64,000 nt of DNA, taken from positions 558,001 to 622,000 of the forward strand of contig CM048847.1 of the NCBI GenBank assembly GCA_026545225.1, in the 5' to 3' direction. The position numbers and the translations under genes are program-made. Below, piece after piece: positions 28,241-43,075 of the stretch (its first letter is position 1; each line of letters begins with the position of its first letter). Origin of the DNA: Cornus controversa. Taxonomy: Eukaryota; Streptophyta; Magnoliopsida; Cornales; Cornaceae. The notes under the pieces are model-generated. The model searched no databases, was not told the origin of the DNA, and saw only the letters and a program-made list of their open reading frames with translations.

Positions 28241-31060
28241 TCAAAAACCCATTCCTTGAGAAGTCGTGCCATAATCAGAATCGTAAGTTTCTTTTTTCCA
28301 AATTAGACCATCAAAGCATCCAAAAGAAGTGACGAACATGTCAATCCGATCTTCATCACAATCGTATGGTGCTTTGTTCCAAATTCGACCGTTTGGACAT
28401 CTAAAGGAAACAATTTGGAAGCTACCAACCATTTTAAACTTGTTTCATTTGAGTTGTTTTGATTAGAAAACCACATTCCAAGAGAAGTATTGCCATAATA
28501 TTAATCGTACGCTACTTTTTTCTAAACGAAACCATCAAAGGGTCCCAAAGAAACGACGAGGATGTCGATCCGATCTTCATCCATGTTTGTTTGAGTTGTT
28601 CTGAGTCAAAAAGAACAATTCCTTGCAATAACCAGGCATGACCACAACCGTATGGCGCTTTGTGCTAGAATTGACCATCTGGATGTCCAGAAAAATAGAG
28701 AATGACAACAACGGTTTCGAACTTGTTTCGTTTGACTTGTCCTGATTCGAAAATTCCAATCCATGTGAAATCATGCCATACTTAGAATTATACGTTGCTT
28801 TATGCCAAATTCAACCGTCAGGACTTCCTGAATCAAAAAGAGTAATTCCATACTGCACCCATGAATGATCACAACCGTATGGTGCTCTATGCCAACTTCA
28901 ACCATCTGGACAAGTAAAAGAAACAATTCCCAAGCTATCGATGATTTCAAACAAGTTTAGTTTGAGTTGTTCTGATTCAAAAACCCATTCCTTGAGAAGT
29001 CGTGCCATAATCAGAATCGTAAGTTTCTTTTTTCCAAATTAGACCATCAAAGCATCCAAAAGAAGTGACGAACATGTCAATCCGATCTTCATCACAACCG
29101 TATGGTGCTTTGTTCCAAATTCGACCGTTTGGACATCTAAAGGAAACAATTAGCAAGCTACCAACCATTTTAAACTTGTTTCATTTGAGTTGTTTTGATT
29201 CAAAAACCGCATGCCAAGAGAAGTCGTGCCATAATACTAATCGTACGCTGCTTTTTTCAAAATGAAACCATCAAAGGGTCCCAAAGAAACGACGAGCATG
29301 TCGATCCGATATTCATCCATGTTTGTTTGAGTTGTTCTGTGTCAAAAGAACAATTGCTTGCTATAATCAGGCATGACGACAACCGTATGGTGCTTTGTGC
29401 TAGAATTGACCATCTGGATGTCCAGAAGAGTAGAGAATGACAACAACGGTTTTGAACTTGTTTCGTTTGACCTGTCCTGATTCGAAAAGTCCAATCCACG
29501 TGAAATCGTGCCATACGTAGAATTATACGTTGCTTTATGCCTAATTCGACCGTGAGGACGTCCTGAATCGAAAATAGTAATTCCTTGCTGCACTCATGAA
29601 TGATCACAACCGTATGGTGCTCTATGCCAACTTCAACCATCTGGACAAGTAAAAGAAACAATTCCCAAGCTATCGAGGATTTTAAACAAGTTTAGTTTGA
29701 GTTGTTCTGATTCAAAAACCCATTCCTTGAGAAGTCGTGCCATAATCAGAATCGTAAGTTTGTTTTTTCCAAATTAGACCATCAAAGCATCCAAAAGAAG
29801 TGACGAACATGTCAATCCGATCTTCATCACAATCGTATGGTGCTTTGTTCCAAATTCGACCGTTTGGACATCTAAAGGAAACAATTTGGAAGCTACCAAC
29901 CATTTTAAACTTGTTTCATTTGAGTTGTTTTGATTAGAAAACCACATTCCAAGAGAAGTATTGCCATAATATTAATCGTACGCTACTTTTTTCTAAACGA
30001 AACCATCAAAGGGTCCCAAAGAAACGACGAGGATGTCGATCCGATCTTCATCCATGTTTGTTTGAGTTGTTCTGAGTCAAAAAGAACAATTCCTTGCAAT
30101 AACCACGCATGACCACAACCGTATGGCGCTTTGTGCTAGAATTGACCATCTGGATGTCCAGAAAAATAGAGAATGACAACAACGGTTTCGAACTTGTTTC
30201 GTTTGACTTGTCCTGATTCGAAAATTCCAATCCATGTGAAATCATGCCATACTTAGAATTATACGTTGCTTTATGCCAAATTCAACCGTCAGGACTTCCT
30301 GAATCAAAAAGAGTAATTCCATACTGCACCCATGAATGATCACAACCGTATGGTGCTCTATGCCAACTTCAACCAACTGGACAAGTAAAAGAAACAATTC
30401 CCAAGCTATCGATGATTTCAAACAAGTTTAGTTTGAGTTGTTCTGATTCAAAAACCCATTCCTTGAGAAGTCGTGCCATAATCAGAATCGTAAGTTTCTT
30501 TTTTCCAAATTAGACCATCAAAGCATCCAAAAGAAGTGACGAACATGTCAATCCGATCTTCATCACAACCGTATGGTGCTTTGTTCCAAATTCGACCGTT
30601 TGGACATCTAAAGGAAACAATTAGCAAGCTACCAACCATTTTAAACTTGTTTCATTTGAGTTGTTTTGATTCAAAAACCGCATGCCAAGAGAAGTCGTGC
30701 CATAATACTAATCGTACGCTGCTTTTTTCAAAATGAAACCATCAAAGGGTCCCAAAGAAACGACGAGCATGTCGATCCGATATTCATCCATGTTTGTTTG
30801 AGTTGTTCTGTGTCAAAAGAACAATTGCTTGCTATAATCAGGCATGACGACAACCGTATGGTGCTTTGTGCTAGAATTGACCATCTGGATGTCCAGAAGA
30901 GTAGAGAATGACAACAACGGTTTTGAACTTGTTTCGTTTGACCTGTCCTGATTCGAAAAGTCCAATCCACGTGAAATCGTGCCATACGTAGAATTATACG
31001 TTGCTTTATGCCTAATTCGACCGTGAGGACGTCCTGAATCGAAAAGAGTAATTTCTTGCC
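28241..31060. repeat. Dimeric satellite duplication, 1471 bp, about 1.9 copies
   Basis: Equivalent points are 28241/29712, 28459/29930, 28977/30448 and 29195/30666. Both copies share private variants such as GAAGTATTGCCATAAT (about 28484 and 29955), GTGTCAAAAGAACAATTGC and AGAAGAGTAGAGAATG. Only a few single-base differences separate them. The flanking units at about 26960-28240 and 31060-35150 are irregular mixtures of the same families without a clear period. Confidence 0.8.
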
Positions 31061-34000
31061 GCACCCATGAATGATCACAACCGTATGGTGCTCTATGCCA
31101 ACTTCAACCATCTGGACAAGTAAAAGAAACAATTCCCAAGCTATCGATGATTTCAAATAAGTTTAGTTTGAGTTGTTCTGATTCAAAAACCCATTCCTTG
31201 AGAAGTCGTGCCATAATCAGAATCGTAAGTTTCTTTTTTCCAAATTAGACCATCAAAGCATCCAAAAGAAGTGACGAACATGTCAATCCGATCTTCATCA
31301 CAACCGTATGGTGCTTTGTTCCAAATTCGACCGTTTGGACATCTAAAGGAAACAATTAGCAAGCTACCAACCATTTTAAACTTGTTTCATTTGAGTTGTT
31401 TTGATTCAAAAACCGCATTCCAAGAGAAGTCGTGCCATAATACTAATCGTACGCTGCTTTTTTCAAAATGAAACCATCAAAGGGTCCCAAAGAAACGACG
31501 AGCATGTCGATCCGATATTCATCCATGTTTGTTTGAGTTGTTCTGAATCGAAAGAACAATTGCTTGCTATAATTAGGCATGACGACAACCGTATGGTGCT
31601 TTGTGCTAGAATTGACCATCTGGATGTCCAGAAGAATAGAGAATGACAACAACGGTTTTGAACTTGTTTCGTTTGACCTGTCCTGATTCGAAAAGTCCAA
31701 TCCACGTGAAATCGTGCCATACATAGAATTATACGTTGCTTTATGCCTAATTCGACCGTGAGGACGTCCTGAATCGAAAAGAGTAATTTCTTGCTGCACC
31801 CATGAATGATCACAACCGTATGGTGCTCTATGCCAACTTCAACCATCTGGACAAGTAAAAGAAACAATTCCCAAGCTATCGATGATTTGAAACAAGTTTA
31901 GTTTAAGTTGTTCTGAGTCGAAAACCCCAGTCCTTGAGAAGTTGTGTCATAATCAGAATCGTAAGTTTCTTTTTTCCAAATTAGACCATCAAAGCATCCA
32001 AAAGAAGTGACGAACATGTCAATCCGATCTTCATCACAACCGTATGGTGCTTTGTTCCAAATTCGACCGTTTCGACATCTAAAGGAAACAATTTGTAAGC
32101 TACCAACCATTTTAAACTTGTTTCATTTGAGCTGTTATGATTAGAAAACCACATTCCAAGAGAAGTCGTGCCATAATACTAATCGTACGCTGTTTTTTTG
32201 TAAATGAAACCATCAAAGCGTCCCAAAGAAACGACGAGCATGTCGATCCGATCTTCATCCATATTTGTTTGAGTTGTTATGAGTCGAAAAGAACAATTCC
32301 TTGCAATAACCAGGCATGACCACAACCGTGTGGTGCTTTGTCCTAGAATTGACCATCTCGATGTCTAGAAGAATAGAGAATGACAACAACGGTTTTGAAC
32401 TTGTTTCGTTTGACCTGTCCTGATTCGAAAAGTCCAATCCACGTGAAATCGTGCCATACATAGAATTATACGTTGCATTATGCCTAATTCGACCGTGAGG
32501 ACGTCCTGAATCGAAAATAGTAATTCCTTGCTGCACTCATGAATGATCACAACCGTATGGTGCTCTATGCCAACTTCAACCATCTGGACAAGTAAAAGAA
32601 ACAATTCCCAAGATATCGATGATTTTAAACAAGTTTAGTTTGAGTTGTTCTGATTCAAAAACCCCATTGCTTGAGAAGTTGTGTCATAATCAGAATCGTA
32701 AGTTTCTTTTTTCCAAATTAGACCATCAAAGCATCCAAAAGAAGTGACGAACCTGTCAATCCGATCTTCATCACAACCGTATGGTGCTTTGTTCCAAATT
32801 CGACCGTTTCGACATCTAAAGGAAACAATTTGCAAGCTACCAACCATTTTAAACTTGTTTCATTTGAGTTGTTATGATTAGAAAACCACATTCCAAGAGA
32901 AGTCGTGCCATAATAGTAATCGTACGCTGCTTTTTTCTAAATGAAACCATCAAAGCGTCCCAAAGAAACGACGAGCATGTCGATCCGATCTTCATCCATG
33001 TCTGTTTGAGTTGTTCTGAGTCGAAAGAACTAATGCTTGCAATAATCAAGCATGACGACAACAGTATGGCGCTTTGTGCTAGAATTGACCATCTAGATGT
33101 CCAGAAAAATAGAGAATGACAACAACGGTTTCGAACTTGTTTCGTTTGACTTGTCCTGATTCAAAAATTCTAATCCATGTGAAATCGTGCCATAGTTAGA
33201 ATTATACGTTGCTTTATGCCAAATTCAACCGTCAGGACTTCCTGAATCAAAAAGAGTAATTCCATACTGCACCCATGAATGATCACAACCGTATGGTGCT
33301 CTATGCCAACTTCAACCATCTGGACAAGTAAAAGAAACAATTCCCAAGCTATCGATGATTTTAAACAAGTTTAGTTTCAGTTGTTCTGATTCGAAAACCC
33401 TAGTCCTTGAGAAGTTGTGTCATAATCAGAATCGTAAGTTTCTTTTTTCCAAATTAGACCATGAAAGCATCCAAAAGAAGTGACGAACATGTCAATCCGA
33501 TCTTCATCACAACCGTATGGTGCTTTGTTCCAAATTTGACCGTTTGGACATCTAAAGGAAACAATTAGCAAGCTCACAAGCATTTTAAACTTGTTTCATT
33601 TGAGTTGTTATGATTAGAAAACCACATTCCAAGAGAAGTCGTGCCATAATACTAATCGTACGCTGCTTTTTTCTAAATGAAACCATCAAAGGGTCCCAAA
33701 GAAAGGACGAGCATGTCGATCCGATATTCATCCATGTTTGTTTGAGTTGTTCTGAGTCGAAAGAACAATTGCTTGCTATAATCAGGCATGACGACAACCG
33801 TATGGTGCTTTGTGCTAGAATTGACCATCTGGATGTCCAGAAGAATAGAGAATGACAACAACGGTTTTGCACTTGTTTCGTTTGACCTGTCCTGATTCGA
33901 AAAGTCCAATCCACGTGAAATCGTGGCATACATAGAATTATACGTTGCTTTATGCCTAATTCGACCGTGAGGACGTCCTGAATCGAAAAGAGTAATTCCT

Positions 34001-35149
34001 TGCTGCACTCATGAATGATCACAACCGTATGGTGCTCTATGCCAACTTCAACCATCTGGACAAGTAAAAGGAACAATTCCCAAGCTATCGATGATTTTAA
34101 ACAAGTTTAGTTTGAGTTGTTCTGATTCAAAAACCCATTCCTTGAGAAGTCGTGCCATAATCAAAATCGTAAGTTTCTTTTTTCCAAATTAGACCATCAA
34201 AGCATCCAAAAGAAGTGACGAACATGTCAATCCGATCTTCATCACAACCGTATGGTGCTTTGTTCCAAATTCGACCGTTTGGACATCTAAAGGAAACAAT
34301 TAGCAAGCTACCAACCATTTTAAACTTGTTTCATTTGAGTTGTTTTGATTCAAAAACCGCATTTCAAGAGAAGTCGTGCCATAATACTAATCGTACGCTG
34401 CTTTTTTCAAAATGAAACCATCAAAGGGTCCCAAAGAAACGACGAGCATGTCGATCCGATATTCATCCATGTTTGTTTGAGTTGTTCTGTGTCAAAAGAA
34501 CAATTGCTTGCTATAATCAGGCATGACCACAACCGTATGGCGCTTTGTGCTAGAATTGACCATCTGGATGTCCAGAAAAATAGAGAATGACAACAACGGT
34601 TTCGAACTTGTTTCGTTTGACTTGTCCTGATTCGAAAATTCCAATCCACGTGAAATCGTGCCATACATAGAATTATACGTTGCTTTATGCCTAATTCGAC
34701 TGTGAGGACGTCCTAAATCGAAAAGAGTAATTTCTTGCTGCACCCATGAATGATCACAACCGTATGGTGCTCTATGCCAACTTCAACCATCTGGACAAGT
34801 AAAAGAAACAATTCCCAAGCTATCGATGATTTCAAACAAGTTTAGTTTGAGTTGTTCTGATTCAAAAACCCATTCCTTGAGAAGTCGTGCCATAATCAGA
34901 ATCGTAAGTTTCTTTTTTCCAAATTAGACCATCAAAGCATCCAAAAGAAGTGACGAACATGTCAATCCGATCTTCATCACAACCGTATGGTGCTTTGTTC
35001 CAAATTCGACCGTTTGGACATCTAAAGGAAACAATTAGCAAGCTACCAACCATTTTAAACTTGTTTCATTTAAGTTGTTTTGATTCAAAAACCGCATTCC
35101 AAGAGAAGTCGTGCCATAATACTAATCGTACGCTGCTTTTTGCAAAATG

Positions 35150-38100
35150 AAACCATCAAAGGGTCCCAAAGAAACGACGAGCATGTCGATCCGATATTCA
35201 TCCATGTTTGTTTGAGTTGTTCTGAGTCGAAAGAACAATTGCTTGCTATAATCAGGCATGACGACAACCGTATGGTGCTTTGTGCTAGAATTGACCATCT
35301 GGATGTCCAGAAGAATAGAGAATGACAACAACGGTTTTGAACTTGTTTCGTTTGACCTGTCCTGATTCGAAAAGTCCAATCCACGTGAAATCGTGCCATA
35401 CATAGAATTATACGTTGCTTTATGCCTAATTCGACCGTGAGGACGTCCTGAATCGAAAAGAGTAATTTCTTGCTGCACCCATGAATGATCACAACCGTAT
35501 GGTGCTCTATGCCAACTTCAACCATCTGGACAAGTAAAAGAAACAATTCCCAAGCTATCGATGATTTGAAACAAGTTTAGTTTAAGTTGTTCTGAGTCGA
35601 AAACCCCAGTCCTTGAGAAGTTGTGTCATAATCAGAATCGTAAGTTTCTTTTTTCCAAATTAGACCATCAAAGCATCCAAAAGAAGTGACGTACATGTCA
35701 ATCCGATCTTCATCACAACCGTATGGTGCTTTGTTCCAAATTCGACCGTTTCGACATCTAAAGGAAACAATTTGTAAGCTACCGACCATTTTAAACTTGT
35801 TTCATTTGAGCTGTTATGATTAGAAAACCACATTCCAAGAGAAGTCGTGCCATAATACTAATCGTACGCTGTTTTTTTGTAAATGAAACCATCAAAGCGT
35901 CCCAAAGAAACGACGAGCATGTCGATCCGATCTTCATCCATATTTGTTTGAGTTGTTATGAGTCGAAAAGAACAATTCCTTGCAATAACGAGGCATGACC
36001 ACAACCGTGTGGTGCTTTGTCCTAGAATTGACCATCTGGATGTCTAGAAGAATAGAGAATGACAACAACGGTTTTGAACTTGTTTCGTTTGACCTGTCCT
36101 GATTCGAAAAGTCCAATCCACGTGAAATCGTGCCATACATAGAATTATACATTGCATTATGCCTAATTCGACCGTGAGGACGTCCTGAATCAAAAATAGT
36201 AATTCCTTGCTGCACTCATGAATGATCACAACCGTATGGTGCTCTATGCCAACTTCAACCATCTGGAAAAGTAAAAGAAACAATTCCCAAGCTATCGAGG
36301 ATTTTAAATAAGTTTAGTTTGAGTTGTTCTGATTCAAAAACCCATTCCTTGAGAAGTCGTGCCATAATCAGAATCGTAAGTTTCTTTTTTCCAAATTAGA
36401 CCATCAAAGCATCCAAAAGAAGTGACGAACATGTCAATCCGATCTTCATCACAATCGTATGGTGCTTTGTTCCAAATTCGACCGTTTGGACATCTAAAGG
36501 AAACAATTTGTAAGCTACCAACCATTTTAAACTTGTTTCATTTGAGTTGTTTTGATTAGAAAACCACATTCCAAGAGAAGTCTTGCCATAATATTAATCG
36601 TACGCTACTTTTTTCTAAACGAAACCATCAAAGGGTCCCAAAGAAACGACGAGGATGTCGATCCGATCTTCATCCATGTTTGTTTGAGTTGTTCTGAGTC
36701 AAAAAGAACAATTCCTTGCAATAACCAGGCATGACCACAACCGTATGGCGCTTCGTGCTAGAATTGACCATCTGGATGTCCAGAAAAATAGAGAATGACA
36801 ACAACGGTTTTGAACTTGTTTCGTTTGACTTGTCCTGATTCGAAAATTCCAATCCATGTGAAATCGTGCCATACTTAGAATTATACGTTGCTTTATGCCA
36901 AATTCAACCGTCAGGACTTCCTGAATCAAAAAGAGTAATTCCATACTGCACCCATGAATGATCACAACCGTATGGTGCTCTATGCCAACTTCAACCATCT
37001 GGACAAGTAAAAGAAACAATTCCCAAGCTATCGATGATTTCAAACAAGTTTAGTTTGAGTTGTTCTGATTCAAAAACCCATTCCTTGAGAAGTCGTGCCA
37101 TAATCAGAATCGTAAGTTTCTTTTTTCCAAATTAGACCATCAAAGCATCCAAAAGAAGTGACGAACATGTCAATCCGATCTTCATCACAACCGTATGGTG
37201 CTTTGTTCCAAATTCGACCGTTTGGACATCTAAAGGAAACAATTAGCAAGCTACCAACCATTTTAAACTTGTTTCATTTGAGTTGTTTTGATTCAAAAAC
37301 CGCATTCCAAGAGAAGTCGTGCCATAATACTAATCGTACGCTGCTTTTTTCAAAATGAAACCATCAAAGGGTCCCAAAGAAACGACGAGCATGTCGATCC
37401 GATATTCATCCATGTTTGTTTGAGTTGTTCTGAGTCGAAAGAACAATTGCTTGCTATAATCAGGCATGACGACAACCGTATGGTGCTTTGTGCTAGAATT
37501 GACCATCTGGATGTCCAGAAGAATAGAGAATGACAACAACGGTTTTGAACTTGTTTCGTTTGACCTGTCCTGATTCGAAAAGTCCAATCCACGTGAAATC
37601 GTGCCATACATAGAATTATACGTTGCTTTATGCCTAATTCGACCGTGAGGACGTCCTGAATCGAAAAGAGTAATTTCTTGCTGCACCCATGAATGATCAC
37701 AACCGTATGGTGCTCTATGCCAACTTCAACCATCTGGACAAGTAAAAGAAACAATTCCCAAGCTATCGATGATTTGAAACAAGTTTAGTTTAAGTTGTTC
37801 TGAGTCGAAAACCCCAGTCCTTGAGAAGTTGTGTCATAATCAGAATCGTAAGTTTCTTTTTTCCAAATTAGACCATCAAAGCATCCAAAAGAAGTGACGT
37901 ACATGTCAATCCGATCTTCATCACAACCGTATGGTGCTTTGTTCCAAATTCGACCGTTTCGACATCTAAAGGAAACAATTTGTAAGCTACCGACCATTTT
38001 AAACTTGTTTCATTTGAGCTGTTATGATTAGAAAACCACATTCCAAGAGAAGTCGTGCCATAATACTAATCGTACGCTGTTTTTTTGTAAATGAAACCAT

Positions 38101-41100
38101 CAAAGCGTCCCAAAGAAACGACGAGCATGTCGATCCGATCTTCATCCATATTTGTTTGAGTTGTTATGAGTCGAAAAGAACAATTCCTTGCAATAACGAG
38201 GCATGACCACAACCGTGTGGTGCTTTGTCCTAGAATTGACCATCTGGATGTCTAGAAGAATAGAGAATGACAACAACGGTTTTGAACTTGTTTCGTTTGA
38301 CCTGTCCTGATTCGAAAAGTCCAATCCACGTGAAATCGTGCCATACATAGAATTATACATTGCATTATGCCTAATTCGACCGTGAGGACGTCCTGAATCA
38401 AAAATAGTAATTCCTTGCTGCACTCATGAATGATCACAACCGTATGGTGCTCTATGCCAACTTCAACCATCTGGAAAAGTAAAAGAAACAATTCCCAAGC
38501 TATCGAGGATTTTAAATAAGTTTAGTTTGAGTTGTTCTGATTCAAAAACCCATTCCTTGAGAAGTCGTGCCATAATCAGAATCGTAAGTTTCTTTTTTCC
38601 AAATTAGACCATCAAAGCATCCAAAAGAAGTGACGAACATGTCAATCCGATCTTCATCACAATCGTATGGTGCTTTGTTCCAAATTCGACCGTTTGGACA
38701 TCTAAAGGAAACAATTTGTAAGCTACCAACCATTTTAAACTTGTTTCATTTGAGTTGTTTTGATTAGAAAACCACATTCCAAGAGAAGTCTTGCCATAAT
38801 ATTAATCGTACGCTACTTTTTTCTAAACGAAACCATCAAAGGGTCCCAAAGAAACGACGAGGATGTCGATCCGATCTTCATCCATGTTTGTTTGAGTTGT
38901 TCTGAGTCAAAAAGAACAATTCCTTGCAATAACCAGGCATGACCACAACCGTATGGCGCTTCGTGCTAGAATTGACCATCTGGATGTCCAGAAAAATAGA
39001 GAATGACAACAACGGTTTTGAACTTGTTTCGTTTGACTTGTCCTGATTCGAAAATTCCAATCCATGTGAAATCGTGCCATACTTAGAATTATACGTTGCT
39101 TTATGCCAAATTCAACCGTCAGGACTTCCTGAATCAAAAAGAGTAATTCCATACTGCACCCATGAATGATCACAACCGTATGGTGCTCTATGCCAACTTC
39201 AACCATCTGGACAAGTAAAAGAAACAATTCCCAAGCTATCGATGATTTCAAACAAGTTTAGTTTGAGTTGTTCTGATTCAAAAACCCATTCCTTGAGAAG
39301 TCGTGCCATAATCAGAATCGTAAGTTTCTTTTTTCCAAATTAGACCATCAAAGCATCCAAAAGAAGTGACGAACATGTCAATCCGATCTTCATCACAACC
39401 GTATGGTGCTTTGTTCCAAATTCGACCGTTTGGACATCTAAAGGAAACAATTAGCAAGCTACCAACCATTTTAAACTTGTTTCATTTGAGTTGTTTTGAT
39501 TCAAAAACCGCATTCCAAGAGAAGTCGTGCCATAATACTAATCGTACGCTGCTTTTTTCAAAATGAAACCATCAAAGGGTCCCAAAGAAACGACGAGCAT
39601 GTCGATCCGATATTCATCCATGTTTGTTTGAGTTGTTCTGAGTCGAAAGAACAATTGCTTGCTATAATCAGGCATGACGACAACCGTATGGTGCTTTGTG
39701 CTAGAATTGACCATCTGGATGTCCAGAAGAATAGAGAATGACAACAACGGTTTTGAACTTGTTTCGTTTGACCTGTCCTGATTCGAAAAGTCCAATCCAC
39801 GTGAAATCGTGCCATACATAGAATTATACGTTGCTTTATGCCTAATTCGACCGTGAGGACGTCCTGAATCGAAAAGAGTAATTTCTTGCTGCACCCATGA
39901 ATGATCACAACCGTATGGTGCTCTATGCCAACTTCAACCATCTGGACAAGTAAAAGAAACAATTCCCAAGCTATCGATGATTTGAAACAAGTTTAGTTTA
40001 AGTTGTTCTGAGTCGAAAACCCCAGTCCTTGAGAAGTTGTGTCATAATCAGAATCGTAAGTTTCTTTTTTCCAAATTAGACCATCAAAGCATCCAAAAGA
40101 AGTGACGTACATGTCAATCCGATCTTCATCACAACCGTATGGTGCTTTGTTCCAAATTCGACCGTTTCGACATCTAAAGGAAACAATTTGTAAGCTACCG
40201 ACCATTTTAAACTTGTTTCATTTGAGCTGTTATGATTAGAAAACCACATTCCAAGAGAAGTCGTGCCATAATACTAATCGTACGCTGTTTTTTTGTAAAT
40301 GAAACCATCAAAGCGTCCCAAAGAAACGACGAGCATGTCGATCCGATCTTCATCCATATTTGTTTGAGTTGTTATGAGTCGAAAAGAACAATTCCTTGCA
40401 ATAACGAGGCATGACCACAACCGTGTGGTGCTTTGTCCTAGAATTGACCATCTGGATGTCTAGAAGAATAGAGAATGACAACAACGGTTTTGAACTTGTT
40501 TCGTTTGACCTGTCCTGATTCGAAAAGTCCAATCCACGTGAAATCGTGCCATACATAGAATTATACATTGCATTATGCCTAATTCGACCGTGAGGACGTC
40601 CTGAATCAAAAATAGTAATTCCTTGCTGCACTCATGAATGATCACAACCGTATGGTGCTCTATGCCAACTTCAACCATCTGGAAAAGTAAAAGAAACAAT
40701 TCCCAAGCTATCGAGGATTTTAAATAAGTTTAGTTTGAGTTGTTCTGATTCAAAAACCCATTCCTTGAGAAGTCGTGCCATAATCAGAATCGTAAGTTTC
40801 TTTTTTCCAAATTAGACCATCAAAGCATCCAAAAGAAGTGACGAACATGTCAATCCGATCTTCATCACAATCGTATGGTGCTTTGTTCCAAATTCGACCG
40901 TTTGGACATCTAAAGGAAACAATTTGTAAGCTACCAACCATTTTAAACTTGTTTCATTTGAGTTGTTTTGATTAGAAAACCACATTCCAAGAGAAGTCTT
41001 GCCATAATATTAATCGTACGCTACTTTTTTCTAAACGAAACCATCAAAGGGTCCCAAAGAAACGACGAGGATGTCGATCCGATCTTCATCCATGTTTGTT

Positions 41101-42250
41101 TGAGTTGTTCTGAGTCAAAAAGAACAATTCCTTGCAATAACCAGGCATGACCACAACCGTATGGCGCTTCGTGCTAGAATTGACCATCTGGATGTCCAGA
41201 AAAATAGAGAATGACAACAACGGTTTTGAACTTGTTTCGTTTGACTTGTCCTGATTCGAAAATTCCAATCCATGTGAAATCGTGCCATACTTAGAATTAT
41301 ACGTTGCTTTATGCCAAATTCAACCGTCAGGACTTCCTGAATCAAAAAGAGTAATTCCATACTGCACCCATGAATGATCACAACCGTATGGTGCTCTATG
41401 CCAACTTCAACCATCTGGACAAGTAAAAGAAACAATTCCCAAGCTATCGATGATTTCAAACAAGTTTAGTTTGAGTTGTTCTGATTCAAAAACCCATTCC
41501 TTGAGAAGTCGTGCCATAATCAGAATCGTAAGTTTCTTTTTTCCAAATTAGACCATCAAAGCATCCAAAAGAAGTGACGAACATGTCAATCCGATCTTCA
41601 TCACAACCGTATGGTGCTTTGTTCCAAATTCGACCGTTTGGACATCTAAAGGAAACAATTAGCAAGCTACCAACCATTTTAAACTTGTTTCATTTGAGTT
41701 GTTTTGATTCAAAAACCGCATTCCAAGAGAAGTCGTGCCATAATACTAATCGTACGCTGCTTTTTTCAAAATGAAACCATCAAAGGGTCCCAAAGAAACG
41801 ACGAGCATGTCGATCCGATATTCATCCATGTTTGTTTGAGTTGTTCTGAGTCGAAAGAACAATTGCTTGCTATAATCAGGCATGACGACAACCGTATGGT
41901 GCTTTGTGCTAGAATTGACCATCTGGATGTCCAGAAGAATAGAGAATGACAACAACGGTTTTGAACTTGTTTCGTTTGACCTGTCCTGATTCGAAAAGTC
42001 CAATCCACGTGAAATCGTGCCATACATAGAATTATACGTTGCTTTATGCCTAATTCGACCGTGAGGACGTCCTGAATCGAAAAGAGTAATTTCTTGCTGC
42101 ACCCATGAATGATCACAACCGTATGGTGCTCTATGCCAACTTCAACCATCTGGACAAGTAAAAGAAACAATTCCCAAGCTATCGATGATTTGAAACAAGT
42201 TTAGTTTAAGTTGTTCTGAGTCGAAAACCCCAGTCCTTGAGAAGTTGTGT
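35150..42250. repeat. Trimeric higher-order repeat, 2208 bp, about 3.2 copies
   Basis: The period is exactly 2208 bp. Equivalent points are 35577/37785/39993, 35816/38024/40232, 36334/38542/40750 and 37070/39278/41486. All copies share GACGTACATGTC, GCTACCGACCATTTT, AACGAGGCATGACC and GCGCTTCGTGC, which are rare elsewhere. I saw no difference between copies in the stretches I compared. The last partial copy changes variant (GACGAACATGTC, ACCAACC, AACTAGG) near 42300-42615, shortly before the LTR insertion. Confidence 0.9.
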
Positions 42251-42706
42251 CATAATCAGAATCGTAAGTTTCTTTTTTCCAAATTAGACCATCAAAGCAT
42301 CCAAAAGAAGTGACGAACATGTCAATCCGATCTTCATCACAACCGTATGGTGCTTTGTTCCAAATTCGACCGTTTCGACATCTAAAGGAAACAATTTGTA
42401 AGCTACCAACCATTTTAAACTTGTTTCATTTGAGCTGTTATGATTAGAAAACCACATTCCAAGAGAAGTCGTGCCATAATACTAATCGTACGCTGTTTTT
42501 TTGTAAATGAAACCATCAAAGCGTCCCAAAGAAACGACGAGCATGTCGATCCGATCTTCATCCATATTTGTTTGAGTTGTTATGAGTCGAAAAGAACAAT
42601 TCCTTGCAATAACTAGGCATGACCACAACCGTGTGGTGCTTTGTCCTAGAATTGACCATCTGGATGTCTAGAAGAATAGAGAATGACAACAACGGTTTTG
42701 AACTTG

Positions 42707-42711
42707 TTTCG
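42707..42711. repeat. Target site duplication, left copy (TTTCG)
   Basis: TTTCG directly precedes the TG of the inserted element and is repeated right after its CA. In uninterrupted satellite units the site reads CTTGTTTCGTTTGACC with a single TTTCG, so the duplication was made on insertion. Confidence 0.95.
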
Positions 42712-42798
42712 TGTAAGGACCGGAATATTTTGACCGGTTCCGAGTGATTTTGGACCGGACCGATTTTTTTTCGAATAAATTAAAATTCGAAAATATGT

Positions 42799-42875
42799 TA
42801 TATATATATATGTATATATATGGAATTATATATATATATATATGAAGATGGAGGATATAATTATATATATATATG

Positions 42876-42906
<31 letters not shown>

Positions 42907-42966
42907 GGTTGCGTGGTGAGTGTGTATATATATATATGGAGACATGAGTGTATATATATATATATC
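42799..42966. repeat. AT-dinucleotide tracts in the LTR
   Basis: Several (TA)n runs are broken by short spacers such as GGAGACATGAG and GGTTGCGTGGTGAG. They lie in the left part of the LTR, where U3 promoter sequence is expected. The tracts are likely length-variable. A second run of the same type lies at 43076-43104. Confidence 0.9.
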
Positions 42967-43075
42967 TAAGGGGTCTATATGTAATTATAGACAAGTATAG
43001 AGGGACCTATATGTTTATATAGGTAAGTGAGGGGAAATACATGGAATACATGTATTTTTGTGTATAGTGTAGTAC

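Larger units (their letters stand above)
1..42711. repeat. Satellite DNA array, left arm, about 58 units of 735-737 bp
   Basis: The whole stretch is a head-to-tail array of one repeat unit of about 736 bp. Landmarks recur in fixed order in every unit, for example CACAACCGTATGGTGC, CAAATTCGACCG, AAACTTGTTTCATTTGAG and TCGATCCGAT. I saw no inverted unit and no foreign DNA before 42712. Units differ by scattered substitutions and one-base indels. They fall into families that are amplified locally as higher-order repeats, listed separately. Non-coding satellite is the best reading: open frames occur on both strands and in overlapping frames, and they vary in length between copies as single bases change. 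The array starts before the window. Centromeric, pericentromeric or interstitial location cannot be told from sequence alone. Confidence 0.97.

Noticed and set aside
1-42711. CRISPR array
   Set aside because: The repeated segments are long and contiguous, with no short repeats alternating with unique spacers, and the sequence is eukaryotic.
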